Assembly: GCA_903878085.1 (NCBI GenBank)
Contig: CAIRGJ010000046.1
Span: 1-64,000 of the forward strand
Direction: 5' to 3'
DNA length: 64,000 nt
Origin: an uncultured Hyphomicrobiales bacterium
GTDB taxonomy: Bacteria > Pseudomonadota > Alphaproteobacteria > Rhizobiales > Xanthobacteraceae
The notes beneath the pieces were generated by a model. The model had not been told where the DNA came from, made no database searches, and worked only from the letters and a program-made list of their open reading frames with translations. The first letter of the stretch is position 1. Every line of letters starts with the position of its first letter. Position numbers and translations under genes: made by a program. This document shows, in pieces, positions 44,322 through 52,392 of this stretch.

Positions 44322-44843
44322 ATGATGGGGGGCTCAATTGAGATTAGCTGGTGCCGCGACGCCGCTCGCGCGCGGAGCCTTGCCCGCTTGTTTAGCGAGA
44401 ACTTGACGCCATCCTACATTTCCCACGGTGAATTGCAGGGGCCGCGAGCTACGGCACTAGGGAAATGGGTACCAAACATCGCCCAAGTACTAGAGGTCGA
44501 GTTGCTCGGCCGCATCGATAGTCCGGACGATGCCGCACCGGGCAGCTCGACAAAGCTTGCCGCGGGTCTCTGGGCCGACGGCAGCGATGTCGGCGTGATG
44601 CTGGCCACGTTTTCTCGCGCGGCAACGGTTCCTTTCTGCATTCTGGAAGATATCGATATTCGATCCGACACACGCGGCAATGGCTACGGTCAAACCGCTC
44701 TCAATTGGTTGATAGCCGAATGTCGCGCGAGGGGTATCGGTCGTATTTTTCTTGAAAGCGGTATCGAAAATCATAAAGCCCACGAGCTATTCGAACGTGA
44801 TGGCTTCGAGACCGTGTCGATTGTCATGATGAAGGACTTCTAG
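44322..44843 (+). CDS. GNAT family N-acetyltransferase
   Basis: A 173-residue acetyltransferase. The acetyl-CoA binding motif A is DIRSDTRGNGYGQTALNWLI, followed by IGRIFLESGIENHKAHELFE and the motif B end RDGFETVSIVM. Substrate unknown. G+C and third-position G+C are visibly lower than in ettA or rraA-like neighbours. It lies between the two copies of the ettA 3' end, so it probably arrived with that insert. It starts 10 bp after ettA, ATGATG with GCGAGG upstream. Confidence 0.85.
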   Translation: MMGGSIEISWCRDAARARSLARLFSENLTPSYISHGELQGPRATALGKWVPNIAQVLEVELLGRIDSPDDAAPGSSTKLAAGLWADGSDVGVMLATFSRAATVPFCILEDIDIRSDTRGNGYGQTALNWLIAECRARGIGRIFLESGIENHKAHELFERDGFETVSIVMMKDF

Positions 44844-44884
44844 CGATCGGAACAAATTTATCTCAGCTTTTGGGGAGGCAGAGA

Positions 44885-45160
44885 ATGATACTTGAGCAGA
44901 TGTCACCCGACGCGACCATTTCATCTGAGATCGTCGTGATGATATTGGATTTGCTGTCGACGGCACTTTCAGTTGCGCTCGTTTATCTGATTTTTGTCGA
45001 TGGGGCTCTGCATCGACTTGAGAAATCAAGATGGCAACTTGCGAAGAGTGTTTTTGGCTTTCTTTTAATTTGTATCATCACGCTTATCTGCACACATTTT
45101 TTGCTGCAGATGCGGCTGCTCCTTGCGGGGGGCTTAGCGGCTCCACGACAGGGCATATAA
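44885..45160 (+). CDS. Small membrane protein of unknown function
   Basis: A 91-residue protein with two predicted helices: IVVMILDLLSTALSVALVYL and SVFGFLLICIITLICTHFLL. Basic residues lie between them. GGAGG precedes the ATG at 44885 by 6 bases, a very good start. The sequence is AT-rich for this genome. It belongs to the insert behind ettA with the GNAT gene. No family recognised. Confidence 0.7.
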   Translation: MILEQMSPDATISSEIVVMILDLLSTALSVALVYLIFVDGALHRLEKSRWQLAKSVFGFLLICIITLICTHFLLQMRLLLAGGLAAPRQGI

Positions 45161-45169
45161 TCCTAGACG

Positions 45170-45409
45170 ATGTTTTTGCGAAAGCCCGACGCGGAGGCGC
45201 TGGAGGATTTCGCCGGCTGCGCCGTGATCATCAGCCATGACCGCTGGTTCCTCGACCGCATCGCCACGCACATTCTGGCGTTCGAGGGCGACAGCCACGT
45301 CGAGTGGTTCGAGGGCAACTTCCAGGACTACGAGAAGGACAAGATGCGCCGCCTCGGCCAGGACAGCGTCATTCCGCACCGGCTGAAGTATAAGAAGTTC
45401 TCGCGGTAA
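45170..45409 (+). pseudogene. Truncated copy of the EttA C-terminus
   Basis: A 79-codon frame of which the last 72 are identical in protein sequence to the end of EttA (from [19 protein letters not shown] to the stop). The first seven codons (MFLRKPD) are unrelated. It lacks both Walker A motifs and the linker, so it cannot work as an ATPase. It most likely is the former native 3' end of ettA, displaced when a segment with its own 3' end recombined in. Expression is not excluded. Confidence 0.88.
45194..45409 (+). repeat. ettA 3'-end direct repeat, right copy
   Basis: Partner of 44096-44311, 216 bp, about 95 percent identical. Homology starts abruptly at GAGGCGCTGGAGG and ends at the stop codon. 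The copies are 882 bp apart. Confidence 0.9.
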
Positions 45410-45569
45410 TCCTTCCGACGCTCATGGTGAGGACCGCAAGCCGGGGCGGTCTGCATTCAACCGCTCTCCGGGGTGCACCGGTCCGTTCTCATATTGCCGG
45501 AAGCCATGCCATGCTATGGCGTGCCGGGGGTCCCGGTGCTAGGCTCCTCAGCGGGGGAAACGACCAGCC

Positions 45570-46208
45570 ATGACAATTACGACCGCGATGACGGCCGTCC
45601 CGAAGCCGCCGGCGGCGCTGATCGAGGCTTTCCGAACAGCACCGACATCCATCATCAGCGATAACCTGTCGCGGCTGCCGGGCGCCGTGGGCCTGCGCCC
45701 GTTTCACCGCGGCGGCAGGCTCGTCGGCACCGCGTTCACCGTGCGCGTCCGTCCGGGTGACAATCTCGCGATCCACAAGGCGCTCGAACTCGTCGGGCCG
45801 GGCGACGTGATCGTCGTCGACGGCGGTGGCGACGAGACGCGGGCGCTGGTCGGCGAAATCATGCTGACCATCGCGCAATATCGCGGCGCGGCGGGCTACG
45901 TGATCGACGGCGCGATCCGCGACGTCGGCGCGATAGCGGCGTCGGACTTTCCGGTGTTCGCCCGCGCGGTCATCCATCGCGGCCCGTACAAGAGCGGACC
46001 GGGCGAAATCAACGTGCCCGTCAACATCGGCGGTTCGGTCATCGCGCCGGGCGACATCGTGGTGGGCGACGAGGACGGCGTGGTGGCCTTTTCGCAGGCG
46101 ATCGCGCCGGCCTTGCTCGAGGCCGTGAAGGCGCAGATCGCGCGCGAGGAAGCCACGCTCGTCGCTATCCGCGAAGGCCGCTACCAGGGCAGTTACGGAA
46201 AATCGTGA
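45570..46208 (+). CDS. RraA family protein (HMG aldolase / oxaloacetate decarboxylase-like)
   Basis: A 212-residue RraA-fold protein. The signature region GEIMLTIAQYRGAAGYVIDG followed by AIRDVGAI contains the Arg and Asp residues used by class II pyruvate aldolases of this family, here with VVDGGGDETRALVG before it. In catabolic settings these proteins cleave 4-hydroxy-4-methyl-2-oxoglutarate or decarboxylate oxaloacetate, end steps of protocatechuate or gallate breakdown. It is followed by a cupin and a Bug protein gene, forming a small unit. Confidence 0.87.
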   Translation: MTITTAMTAVPKPPAALIEAFRTAPTSIISDNLSRLPGAVGLRPFHRGGRLVGTAFTVRVRPGDNLAIHKALELVGPGDVIVVDGGGDETRALVGEIMLTIAQYRGAAGYVIDGAIRDVGAIAASDFPVFARAVIHRGPYKSGPGEINVPVNIGGSVIAPGDIVVGDEDGVVAFSQAIAPALLEAVKAQIAREEATLVAIREGRYQGSYGKS

Positions 46209-46239
46209 GCGGCCGCGATCGACCGAACAAGGAGACGCC

Positions 46240-46611
46240 ATGAGTCAGGCAAGCGAATTTCACACACTCAGCGATCCCAGCGACGGGCTCCTCCGCGAAC
46301 TTGCGCCGGGACTGACGACACGGATTTTTGCTGGCGAGCACGCCATGCTCTCGGTTGTGACCCTGGCGGCGAACTCGGAAGGCGTCATGCATCATCACCC
46401 CGAGGAGCAGTGGGGCGTTTTGCTCGAGGGCTCGGCCATCCGCTTTCAGGGCGGTGAGGAAATTGCGGTCAAGAAAGGCGACTTCTGGCGCACGCCCGGC
46501 AACGTGCCGCACACCATGCGCGCCGGGCCGCAGGGCGCGCGCGTGCTCGATATCTTCAGCCCGCCAAGGCCGGAATACAAAAAACAAGGCTCCGGTTTCG
46601 GGGCCGCGTAA
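46240..46611 (+). CDS. Cupin domain protein
   Basis: A 123-residue cupin. Motif 1 GVMHHHPEEQWGVLLEGSAI has the full His-His-Glu ligand set, and motif 2 DFWRTPGNVPHTMRAG provides the last His. It is therefore likely to bind a metal, unlike the two other cupins in the window. It starts 31 bp after the RraA-like gene with AAGGAGACGCC before the ATG. It may be a small dioxygenase or isomerase of the same pathway. Confidence 0.87.
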   Translation: MSQASEFHTLSDPSDGLLRELAPGLTTRIFAGEHAMLSVVTLAANSEGVMHHHPEEQWGVLLEGSAIRFQGGEEIAVKKGDFWRTPGNVPHTMRAGPQGARVLDIFSPPRPEYKKQGSGFGAA

Positions 46612-46682
46612 CTCGTTACGGAAAACCGTAGTTCAACGTCCAGACAAAAAAGGACGGAACTTCAAACCCTGGGGAGGGGACT

Positions 46683-47654
46683 TTGGAAAAGATCACACGC
46701 CGCACCGTGCTGGCCGCTTCGGCTGCTTCCGCCGCTTTCGCCGTTGCGCCGCCTTTGTTCGCTGCGCCGTCAACGACGACGCTGGTCGTGCCGTTTCCGC
46801 CGGGCGGGTCGACCGATGCATTGGCACGGCAGCTTCAGCCGGGGCTGCAATCGCGCCTCGGCCGGACCGTGATCGTTGAAAACAAGTCGGGCGCTGCGGG
46901 TTCGCTCGGCGCGGCCTCCGTCGCCAAGAGCCCGGCCGACGGATCGAGTTTTCTGGTGACGTTCGACTCGCACGCGGTCATTCCCGCGATCCTGGAACAG
47001 CCGCCTCTCAACGTTGAGACCGATCTGATCCCGGTGTTTCTCGTTGGCACCGCGCCCTATGTCATCGCTGCCACCGTCGACCGGCCGTTCCGCACCTTCG
47101 CGGACGTCGTCGCTGCCGCCAGGGAGAAGCCCGGTTCGGTGCGCTATGCCTCGGTCGGCATCGGCACGCTCGGGCATCTGGCGATGGCGGTGCTCGCCAA
47201 GAAAGCCGGCGTCGAGATCACGCACGTGCCATATCGCGGCGGCGGTCCCGCCATGAATGACGTCCTCGGCGGGCACGTCGATCTGATCGCGGGATCCGCT
47301 GCGCTCATCATGCCTCAGCTTAAGGGCAATCGCATCCGCGCCGTCATGCAGCTCGGCCGCAAGCGGCTTGCCGCTCTTCCCGATACGCTCACCGCGATCG
47401 AATCCGGCTTTCCGGATTTCGAGACGCTGGCCTGGTGGGGCGTTTTCGCGCCGAAGGACACGCCGCCCGACGTGATTGCTGCCATGGAAAAGGCTATCCG
47501 GGAGATCCTGAACGAGCCGGCGGTGGTTGCGAACCTGCGCGATACGCAAATGATGACGCTGGTGCTCGGCGGCGCCAAGGAGTTCGACGTCTTCTTTGCG
47601 AAACAGGTGAAGTTCTGGGGCAACGTCGTGCGCGAGAACAATATCAGGGTCTGA
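46683..47654 (+). CDS. Bug/TctC family substrate-binding protein
   Basis: A 323-residue periplasmic binding protein. It starts with TTG after GGGGAGGGGAC and has a Tat-like signal (KITRRTVLAASAASAAFAVA). The mature start is TTTLVVPFPPGGSTDALARQ, with ENKSGAAGSLGAASVAKS and HVPYRGGGPAMNDVLGGHVD. It follows the RraA-like and cupin genes, suggesting uptake of an acid degraded by them. No permease genes are close. Confidence 0.91.
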   Translation: MEKITRRTVLAASAASAAFAVAPPLFAAPSTTTLVVPFPPGGSTDALARQLQPGLQSRLGRTVIVENKSGAAGSLGAASVAKSPADGSSFLVTFDSHAVIPAILEQPPLNVETDLIPVFLVGTAPYVIAATVDRPFRTFADVVAAAREKPGSVRYASVGIGTLGHLAMAVLAKKAGVEITHVPYRGGGPAMNDVLGGHVDLIAGSAALIMPQLKGNRIRAVMQLGRKRLAALPDTLTAIESGFPDFETLAWWGVFAPKDTPPDVIAAMEKAIREILNEPAVVANLRDTQMMTLVLGGAKEFDVFFAKQVKFWGNVVRENNIRV

Positions 47655-47705
47655 TCTCTGCAGGCTGCCGCCAGCCCGTCATCGCCCAGCGGTGAAAACT
47701 GCGCG

Positions 47706-47945
47706 CTAGAGCCTGTTGTACGAATTGGTACCGAGTTCAGGCTCTGCCGCCGTCCACTCTGCGCCGGACCTGAAAGGCCGAACGCTCTTGAGCAGCCCGC
47801 GGACGCTCAGGGTCATGAGCGTTTCGTGGTGCTTCATGCCTTTGCCGCCCTTCACCAGGCCGAGATCGCGCACGAGACAAAGCGTGCCGTCGCTCATGCG
47901 GGCAAGCTTGGCTTCCTTGAAATAATTTCTGACGCGCGACAGCAT
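47706..47945 (-). CDS. Hypothetical protein
   Basis: A 79-residue basic protein without recognised motif. The middle (GTLCLVRDLGLVKGGKGMKH) and C-terminus (GAEWTAAEPELGTNSYNRL) look protein-like, and no competing frame is better. It converges on the Bug protein gene. There is no clear ribosome site. It may be a genuine small protein or an old remnant. Confidence 0.45.
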   Translation of the reverse strand: MLSRVRNYFKEAKLARMSDGTLCLVRDLGLVKGGKGMKHHETLMTLSVRGLLKSVRPFRSGAEWTAAEPELGTNSYNRL

Positions 47946-48229
47946 TCAGACAGAGGAATGCAGCGCCGGGTGATTCGGTCAATTCTTGACGGCCGCAAAA
48001 CACTGCGCATTAACGGCTCATTTCCCACGTCTGTTAATCACCGCTTTACCGTCCTCTATCCGTTCTCTGATTCGCGAATGTTCCTCGAACGTTCGTGTTT
48101 TTCGCCGATGCTGTGCCGCAAAAAATGAGCGCGGCTACATGTAGCGGTGCCGCGCCATCATTCGGCATGGCGAATCGCCTATAACGATTCGCGCGCGGCG
48201 CGTCCTGCCGCCTGACGAGGATTTTCGCC

Positions 48230-48805
48230 ATGTCGATGTCCGCCGACGACGCCATTCCGCCGAAGGACTTTCCGGGGCTCAAGCCGCTGCCGACGCTGAT
48301 CTTCGGGTCGCGCTGGCTGCAACTGCCGCTCTATCTCGGCCTGATCGTCGCGCAGGGCGTCTACGTCATCCTGTTCCTCAAGGAGTTGTGGCACCTCGTG
48401 CTCGGCGCCACGCAGTTCAACGAGCAGGAGATCATGCTGGTGGTGCTCGGCCTGATCGACGTGGTGATGATCTCAAATCTGCTCACGATGGTGATCGTCG
48501 GCGGCTACGAGACCTTCGTGTCGCGGCTCGAGCTGGAAAAGCATCCGGACCAGCCGGAGTGGCTCAGCCACGTCAACGCCAGCGTGCTGAAGATCAAGCT
48601 GGCGATGGCGATCATCGGCATCTCGTCGATCCACCTGCTGCGCACGTTCATCTATGCCGGTTCGCTCGGTCAGCCGTCCAACCCGTTTACCGAAACCGGC
48701 GTGATGTGGCAGGTCATCATCCACGGCCTGTTCGTGCTGTCGGCGATCGGCATCGCCTATGTTGAGCGGCTGGGCCAGGCGGCCTACGCCAAGCCGGGGC
48801 ATTAG
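48230..48805 (+). CDS. yqhA: YqhA family (UPF0114) inner membrane protein
   Basis: A 191-residue membrane protein with about four helices. It shows the UPF0114 pattern: SRWLQLPLYLGLIVAQGVYV, VVLGLIDVVMISNLLTMVIV, GGYETFVSRLE, and LKIKLAMAIIGISSIHLLRT, closely parallel to E. coli YqhA. Its function is not known. The stop is directly followed by the start of the transglycosylase gene. The N-terminus is longer than in E. coli by about 20 polar residues. Confidence 0.88.
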   Translation: MSMSADDAIPPKDFPGLKPLPTLIFGSRWLQLPLYLGLIVAQGVYVILFLKELWHLVLGATQFNEQEIMLVVLGLIDVVMISNLLTMVIVGGYETFVSRLELEKHPDQPEWLSHVNASVLKIKLAMAIIGISSIHLLRTFIYAGSLGQPSNPFTETGVMWQVIIHGLFVLSAIGIAYVERLGQAAYAKPGH

Positions 48806-50029
48806 TTGCGGGCGCGCTTCGCCATCTTTGCTGGCATCGCTGTCGCGATCGCGGTGCTGATGCCGGCGGGTGCCCTGGCCGATGCCGCCTTCCAGCAGTG
48901 GCTGCAAACCCAGTGGCCCGCCGCGCAACAACTCGGCGTGTCGCGCGCGACATTCGACAATGCGACGCGCGGGCTGGAGCCGGATCTGTCGCTGCCCGAT
49001 CTCGCTATTCCCGGGCGGCCGGAAAAAGCGCCGCCGGGGCAGGCGGAGTTCGTGCAGACGCCGGGGCAGTATCTGCGCGAGGCGACTTTCGACCGCCTGG
49101 CGACGCGGGGGCGCCAGCTCGCCGCGCAATACCGCGAACCGCTGGCGCGCATCGAGAAGGAGTTTGGCGTGCCCGGCAATGTCGTGCTGGCGATCTGGGC
49201 GCGCGAGACCGACTATGGCGGCTATCAGTTGCCGCTCGACGCCATCCGTACGCTGGCGACGCAAGCTTATGTCGGCAAGCGCGCGGCGTTCTTCCAAAAT
49301 GAATTCCTGCATGCGCTGAAGATGCTGCAGGACGGCGTGCCGCGCGCCGACATGCGCTCGTCCTGGGGCGGGGCGCTGGGGCTGACGCAATTTTTGCCGT
49401 CGGAGTTCTACAAATACGGCGTCGATTTCGACGGCGACGGCCGCGCCGACATCTTCCATTCGGTGCCGGATGCACTGGCCTCGGCGGCGAAGCAGCTCGC
49501 CGGCAAAGGCTGGCAGAAGGGCGAACGCTGGGCCTACGAAGTCCGCGCGCCGCAGAATGCCGACTGCACGTTGGGCGTGCCCGATGTGACGATGCCGACC
49601 GGCGAATGGCTCAAGCGCGGCTTCGTGCCGGCGAATAGCCGCACCTTGAGCGCCGCCGAGCAGGCGATTCCGGCTTCGCTGCTGCAGCCGGAAGGCAGCT
49701 ACGGGCCGTCGTTCCTGACGCCGAAGAATTACTACGTCATCAAGGACTATAATTTCTCCGATCTCTACGTGCTGTTCGTCGGCCACCTCAGCGACCGCAT
49801 CGCGGGCGCGAAAGCCTTCGAGACGCCGTGGAGCCAGAACGCGCAGCTCAAGACCAAAGACGTCGAGACCATGCAGCAGCGGCTGACGTCGCTGGGGATT
49901 TACAAAGACAAGATCGACGGCAAGGCCGGCATGCTGACGCGCGCCGCGCTCGGGCAATATCAGAAGAGCAACGGTCTGAAGGTGGACTGCTGGCCGACGG
50001 CGGCAGTGCTCGAGCACATGAGACGCTAG
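48806..50029 (+). CDS. Lytic murein transglycosylase (MltB family) with peptidoglycan-binding domain
   Basis: A 407-residue secreted muramidase. The signal peptide covers AIFAGIAVAIAVLMPAGALA. The MltB-type domain (about 28-325) has the catalytic Glu134 in LAIWARETDYGGY and the SWGGALGLTQFLPSEF motif. A C-terminal PG_binding_1 domain follows (LKTKDVETMQQRLTSLGIY). It cleaves glycan strands to 1,6-anhydro ends in the periplasm. It starts with TTG immediately after the yqhA stop. Lipobox cysteine is absent, so it is soluble rather than lipid-anchored. Confidence 0.9.
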   Translation: MRARFAIFAGIAVAIAVLMPAGALADAAFQQWLQTQWPAAQQLGVSRATFDNATRGLEPDLSLPDLAIPGRPEKAPPGQAEFVQTPGQYLREATFDRLATRGRQLAAQYREPLARIEKEFGVPGNVVLAIWARETDYGGYQLPLDAIRTLATQAYVGKRAAFFQNEFLHALKMLQDGVPRADMRSSWGGALGLTQFLPSEFYKYGVDFDGDGRADIFHSVPDALASAAKQLAGKGWQKGERWAYEVRAPQNADCTLGVPDVTMPTGEWLKRGFVPANSRTLSAAEQAIPASLLQPEGSYGPSFLTPKNYYVIKDYNFSDLYVLFVGHLSDRIAGAKAFETPWSQNAQLKTKDVETMQQRLTSLGIYKDKIDGKAGMLTRAALGQYQKSNGLKVDCWPTAAVLEHMRR

Positions 50030-50043
50030 CGCATCAAACGGCA

Positions 50044-50068
50044 ACGCCGCGGCCATCGGCCGCGGCGT
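50044..50068 (+). terminator. GC-rich hairpin after the transglycosylase gene
   Basis: ACGCCGCGGCC and its complement form a perfect 11-bp stem with a 3-base loop, 14 bp after the stop. The nearest T-run (50085-50090) is 16 bp further, so termination is likely but not of textbook form. Confidence 0.5.
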
Positions 50069-50088
50069 CACGATACCAATCAGATTTT

Positions 50089-50415
50089 TTACGGGCAGAT
50101 GAAACGCGGACGGCTCCAGCCGACGACGTTGCCGTAACCGTCGCGCATCGGACGGCGGGCCCAGTAGCCGCCGGGGCAGCCGTCGGGATAGCGCGCGCCG
50201 TAGCCTTCGTAGACGACGTAACCGGGTTGCGGGCCGTAGTAACGCGGGCCGCTGTTAGCGATGGCGCCGCCGATGATGGCGCCGGCGGCGAGGCCACCGA
50301 TGATGCCGGCACCGACGCCGCAACCGTTGCAACGGGCTTCGGCGGTGTTCGGGGTGCCCAGCATCCCCACGGCGATAGTCGCGGCCGCTGCGATCGCAAG
50401 AATGGCCTTCTTCAT
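50089..50415 (-). CDS. Small secreted glycine-zipper protein
   Basis: A 108-residue protein with a Sec signal (MKKAILAIAAAATIAVGMLG ... AEA). A glycine zipper GVGAGIIGGLAAGAIIGGAI follows, then a Tyr/Gly/Pro-rich tail with PGGYWARRPMRDGYGNVVG. Four cysteines in the mature part could pair. It is a paralogue of the product at 50613-50927, sharing GIIGGLAAGAI and the tail layout. Such proteins are common in Hyphomicrobiales envelopes; function unknown. Confidence 0.8.
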   Translation of the reverse strand: MKKAILAIAAAATIAVGMLGTPNTAEARCNGCGVGAGIIGGLAAGAIIGGAIANSGPRYYGPQPGYVVYEGYGARYPDGCPGGYWARRPMRDGYGNVVGWSRPRFICP

Positions 50416-50554
50416 TGGATGTCTCTCCAGGTCAGGTCGGCCGGGGCCGACCGCAGGGTTTACGACGATAGTCTACCGCCTATCCCCGGTATGGCGAAAG
50501 AGGCAGTGGTAATATGTCGGAAATTTGATGGATTAGGTTCAAAGCTTTCTCCGG

Positions 50555-50589
50555 AAAAAGTCCGGGCTCTTTGCAGAACCCGGGCTTTT
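50555..50589 (-). terminator. Rho-independent terminator for the glycine-zipper gene at 50613
   Basis: On the minus strand AAAAGCCCGGGTTC pairs with GAGCCCGGACTTTT (two G-U pairs) around a short loop, and the stem runs into TTTTT. It lies 23 bp after the stop. Confidence 0.75.
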
Positions 50590-50612
50590 CAGTCGATGCT
50601 GAGCGAGGACGG

Positions 50613-50927
50613 TTAGTCGCAGACCCGCACGCGGTGCAGGCGCCAGCCGTAGCCGTCCCACACCCGCTCGCGAGCCCAGTAGCAGTCCGGGCCGCGGTAA
50701 TAGACCGGTGCCGGTTCGTAGTAGCCCGGGCTGTAGCCACGGTCGTAGCCATAGCCATGGCTATTTGAGGCGATGCCGCCGAGGATCGCGCCGGCGGCCA
50801 AGCCGCCGATGATGCCGGCGGCGATACCGCCGTCCCGCGCTTCAGCCGGTTGCGGTGCGGCGACAGCCGCGACGGCGAGGGTCGCGCCAACGCCTAAAGC
50901 GATAAGAGTCTTGCTGATCTTGGTCAT
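50613..50927 (-). CDS. Small secreted glycine-zipper protein (paralogue)
   Basis: A 104-residue protein with signal peptide MTKISKTLIALGVGATLAVA ending at AEA. The zipper GIAAGIIGGLAAGAILGGIA is followed by a tail rich in Tyr and Gly (YGYDRGYSPGYYEPAPVYY) and ends DCYWARERVWDGYGWRLHR. It is 197 bp from its paralogue and oriented the same way, with its own terminator, so both are separate units from an old tandem duplication. Confidence 0.8.
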   Translation of the reverse strand: MTKISKTLIALGVGATLAVAAVAAPQPAEARDGGIAAGIIGGLAAGAILGGIASNSHGYGYDRGYSPGYYEPAPVYYRGPDCYWARERVWDGYGWRLHRVRVCD

Positions 50928-51164
50928 GGCGTGCCTGCTTTCGTTAGAGGGGTCGTAGGAATTGAACGACCGATCGGTGCATTTCCTGCGAGTCTCGTCC
51001 GCAAGGATAACGTCTGGCTTGAAGCCGACCTTCCGTCTTTTGCGGTGAATGGCCGGTGAATGGGCCGTTGCTTAAGAGCGTTTTACGCCTTGGCGCGCAT
51101 TAAATTTCGGCAAGACTCAAGGCCGGATTGCGGCACGGGTTCGGCGGGCGCGACCGGCGTGCGT

Positions 51165-51644
51165 CTACCGCTTGGTTTTTTTCTTGTTGGTTTTCGTTTT
51201 GCGCCGGGTCTTGGTTTTGGCTCTTTTCTTGCGGCGTTTGTGGCCGACCGCGCGGCGGCCGACATTGTCGAGAAACAATTTTTCCAGCGGATAGCTGAGC
51301 CGGCGGATCGCGGCCTTGAGCGGCAGCCACTCGACCGCGGCGATATCCTTCATCAGATCGTAGCTCGGCCGCACCTTGGCCTGCATGCGCCAGAACTGCA
51401 CGACCTTCGGCCGGCCACTCGCACGGTAAGTGATGGCGCCGAGAAATTCGCGCACCTTCACGCGATGGCCGGTTTCCTCCACCACCTCGCGGCGCGCGCC
51501 GATGACGGCGCGTTCGGTGCGCTTGAGCTTGCCGCGCGGCAGCACCCAGCGGTCGTCCTTGCTGCGTTGCACGATAGCGAACAATGGCCGCGCGCCCTTG
51601 CGCACGACGATACCGCCCGCCGCGTAAATGGTTTTGCCCGCCAA
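51165..51644 (-). CDS. Nudix hydrolase with lysine-rich tail
   Basis: A 159-residue Nudix protein. The box GKLKRTERAVIGARREVVEE followed by TGH matches GX5EX7REUXEEXGU except for His at the last hydrophobic place. It starts YAAGGIVVRKG, like diadenosine-polyphosphate or NTP hydrolases. The last 30 residues are nearly all Lys, Arg and Thr (KRRKKRAKTKTRRKTKTNKK), which could bind nucleic acid or polyphosphate. The start is TTG at 51644 with GAAGGCGGG upstream. Substrate not visible. Confidence 0.86.
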   Translation of the reverse strand: MAGKTIYAAGGIVVRKGARPLFAIVQRSKDDRWVLPRGKLKRTERAVIGARREVVEETGHRVKVREFLGAITYRASGRPKVVQFWRMQAKVRPSYDLMKDIAAVEWLPLKAAIRRLSYPLEKLFLDNVGRRAVGHKRRKKRAKTKTRRKTKTNKKKTKR

Positions 51645-51850
51645 GTCGTTCCCGCCTTCAAGCCGATTCGTTTAGCAAATATACGCCGGTGCACGCAGCA
51701 AAATTGCGGATTTGCACGGTCTGTGGGCAAGTTGTGCGGCGTTTTGTGCGGCGTCATAAATTCGTCGCCCGGCAAGATCTCCGATCCGGCATTCAGCGGG
51801 CATGCATCATCGCCCGTGTTCTTTATCGCCCCGGGCAGGCGGACTTCGTT

Positions 51851-52160
51851 TCGTCCCTCGCGAAAAAAAGCGAGGGGATGGAGCACCGAGCGGCGCATCC
51901 ATTTCTTACGTGCGCACCTTCAAACCGGAAGGTGCGGCGCCTCTCGGCGCTCCATCGCGGCGTCTGACGGCGTCCGGTCCGCGCTTTCGGCCAGTCTCCC
52001 GAAGGACACGCCGTCAGCGAGCTCCTCGCGGGGCACCCTAGTGTGCCCGGGCGTGGTCCGGCGCCGCCCGGGAGCTGGGGATGCGTAATCCCCCGCCCGC
52101 GGGCGCCACATCCTGCTCCACCATCATGACGCCTCATGAGAGCGCCCTCGATGAGCAGGA
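51851..52160. repeat. Multi-hairpin intergenic element
   Basis: A gene-free stretch of about 310 bp holding at least six successive perfect stems. They are CCCTCGC (51855/51870), GCACCTTC (51914/51928) nested in a larger GGAGC..GCTCC pairing (51880/51953), TGACGGCGT (51965/52008), GGGCAC (52031/52043), CCCGGGCG (52046/52065) and GGGGAT (52077/52088). Such density suggests a structured RNA or a dispersed repeat. The flanks 51645-51850 and 52161-52392 show no gene either; the right flank has an AT-rich patch and a GCCCCCGC hairpin at 52225-52244. Confidence 0.6.
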
Positions 52161-52224
52161 CGTGTAGTATATAGTCCTAGCTATGGATTATTGTCAAGCG
52201 GCATAATATGGCCCGCTCGCCCGC

Positions 52225-52244
52225 GCCCCCGCCTGTGCGGGGGC
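52225..52244. repeat. Short perfect GC hairpin
   Basis: GCCCCCGC and GCGGGGGC around CTGT, 149 bp before the hydrolase start. It resembles the second hairpin of the family B-like repeat at 36517-36596 and may be a fragment of that family. Confidence 0.4.
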
Positions 52245-52392
52245 AGGCTCCAGCGGGGCCCAGCGCTCGGACAAGAACTCGCAATCTAGGAAAGCAGGCT
52301 GAAGGCGTGATACCAGCGTGACTGTTCAGGCTATTGCTCGCGACGCGTTGCGTGGACGAACGACAACAAAAGAATTCGAAGGGGAGCGGGAC

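Noticed and set aside
44312-45193. Search for an integrase, transposase or terminal inverted repeats in the ettA insert
   Set aside because: None found; only the two small genes and the ettA repeat are present, so it was not called a mobile element.
48473-50071. A 532-codon minus-strand frame opposite yqhA and the transglycosylase gene
   Set aside because: Antisense shadow of two well-supported genes.
51802-52137. Several overlapping frames on both strands in the hairpin element
   Set aside because: Their composition follows the repeat structure (Arg/Ser/Ala/Gly-rich); no start site, no domain, and frames on both strands are equally long.
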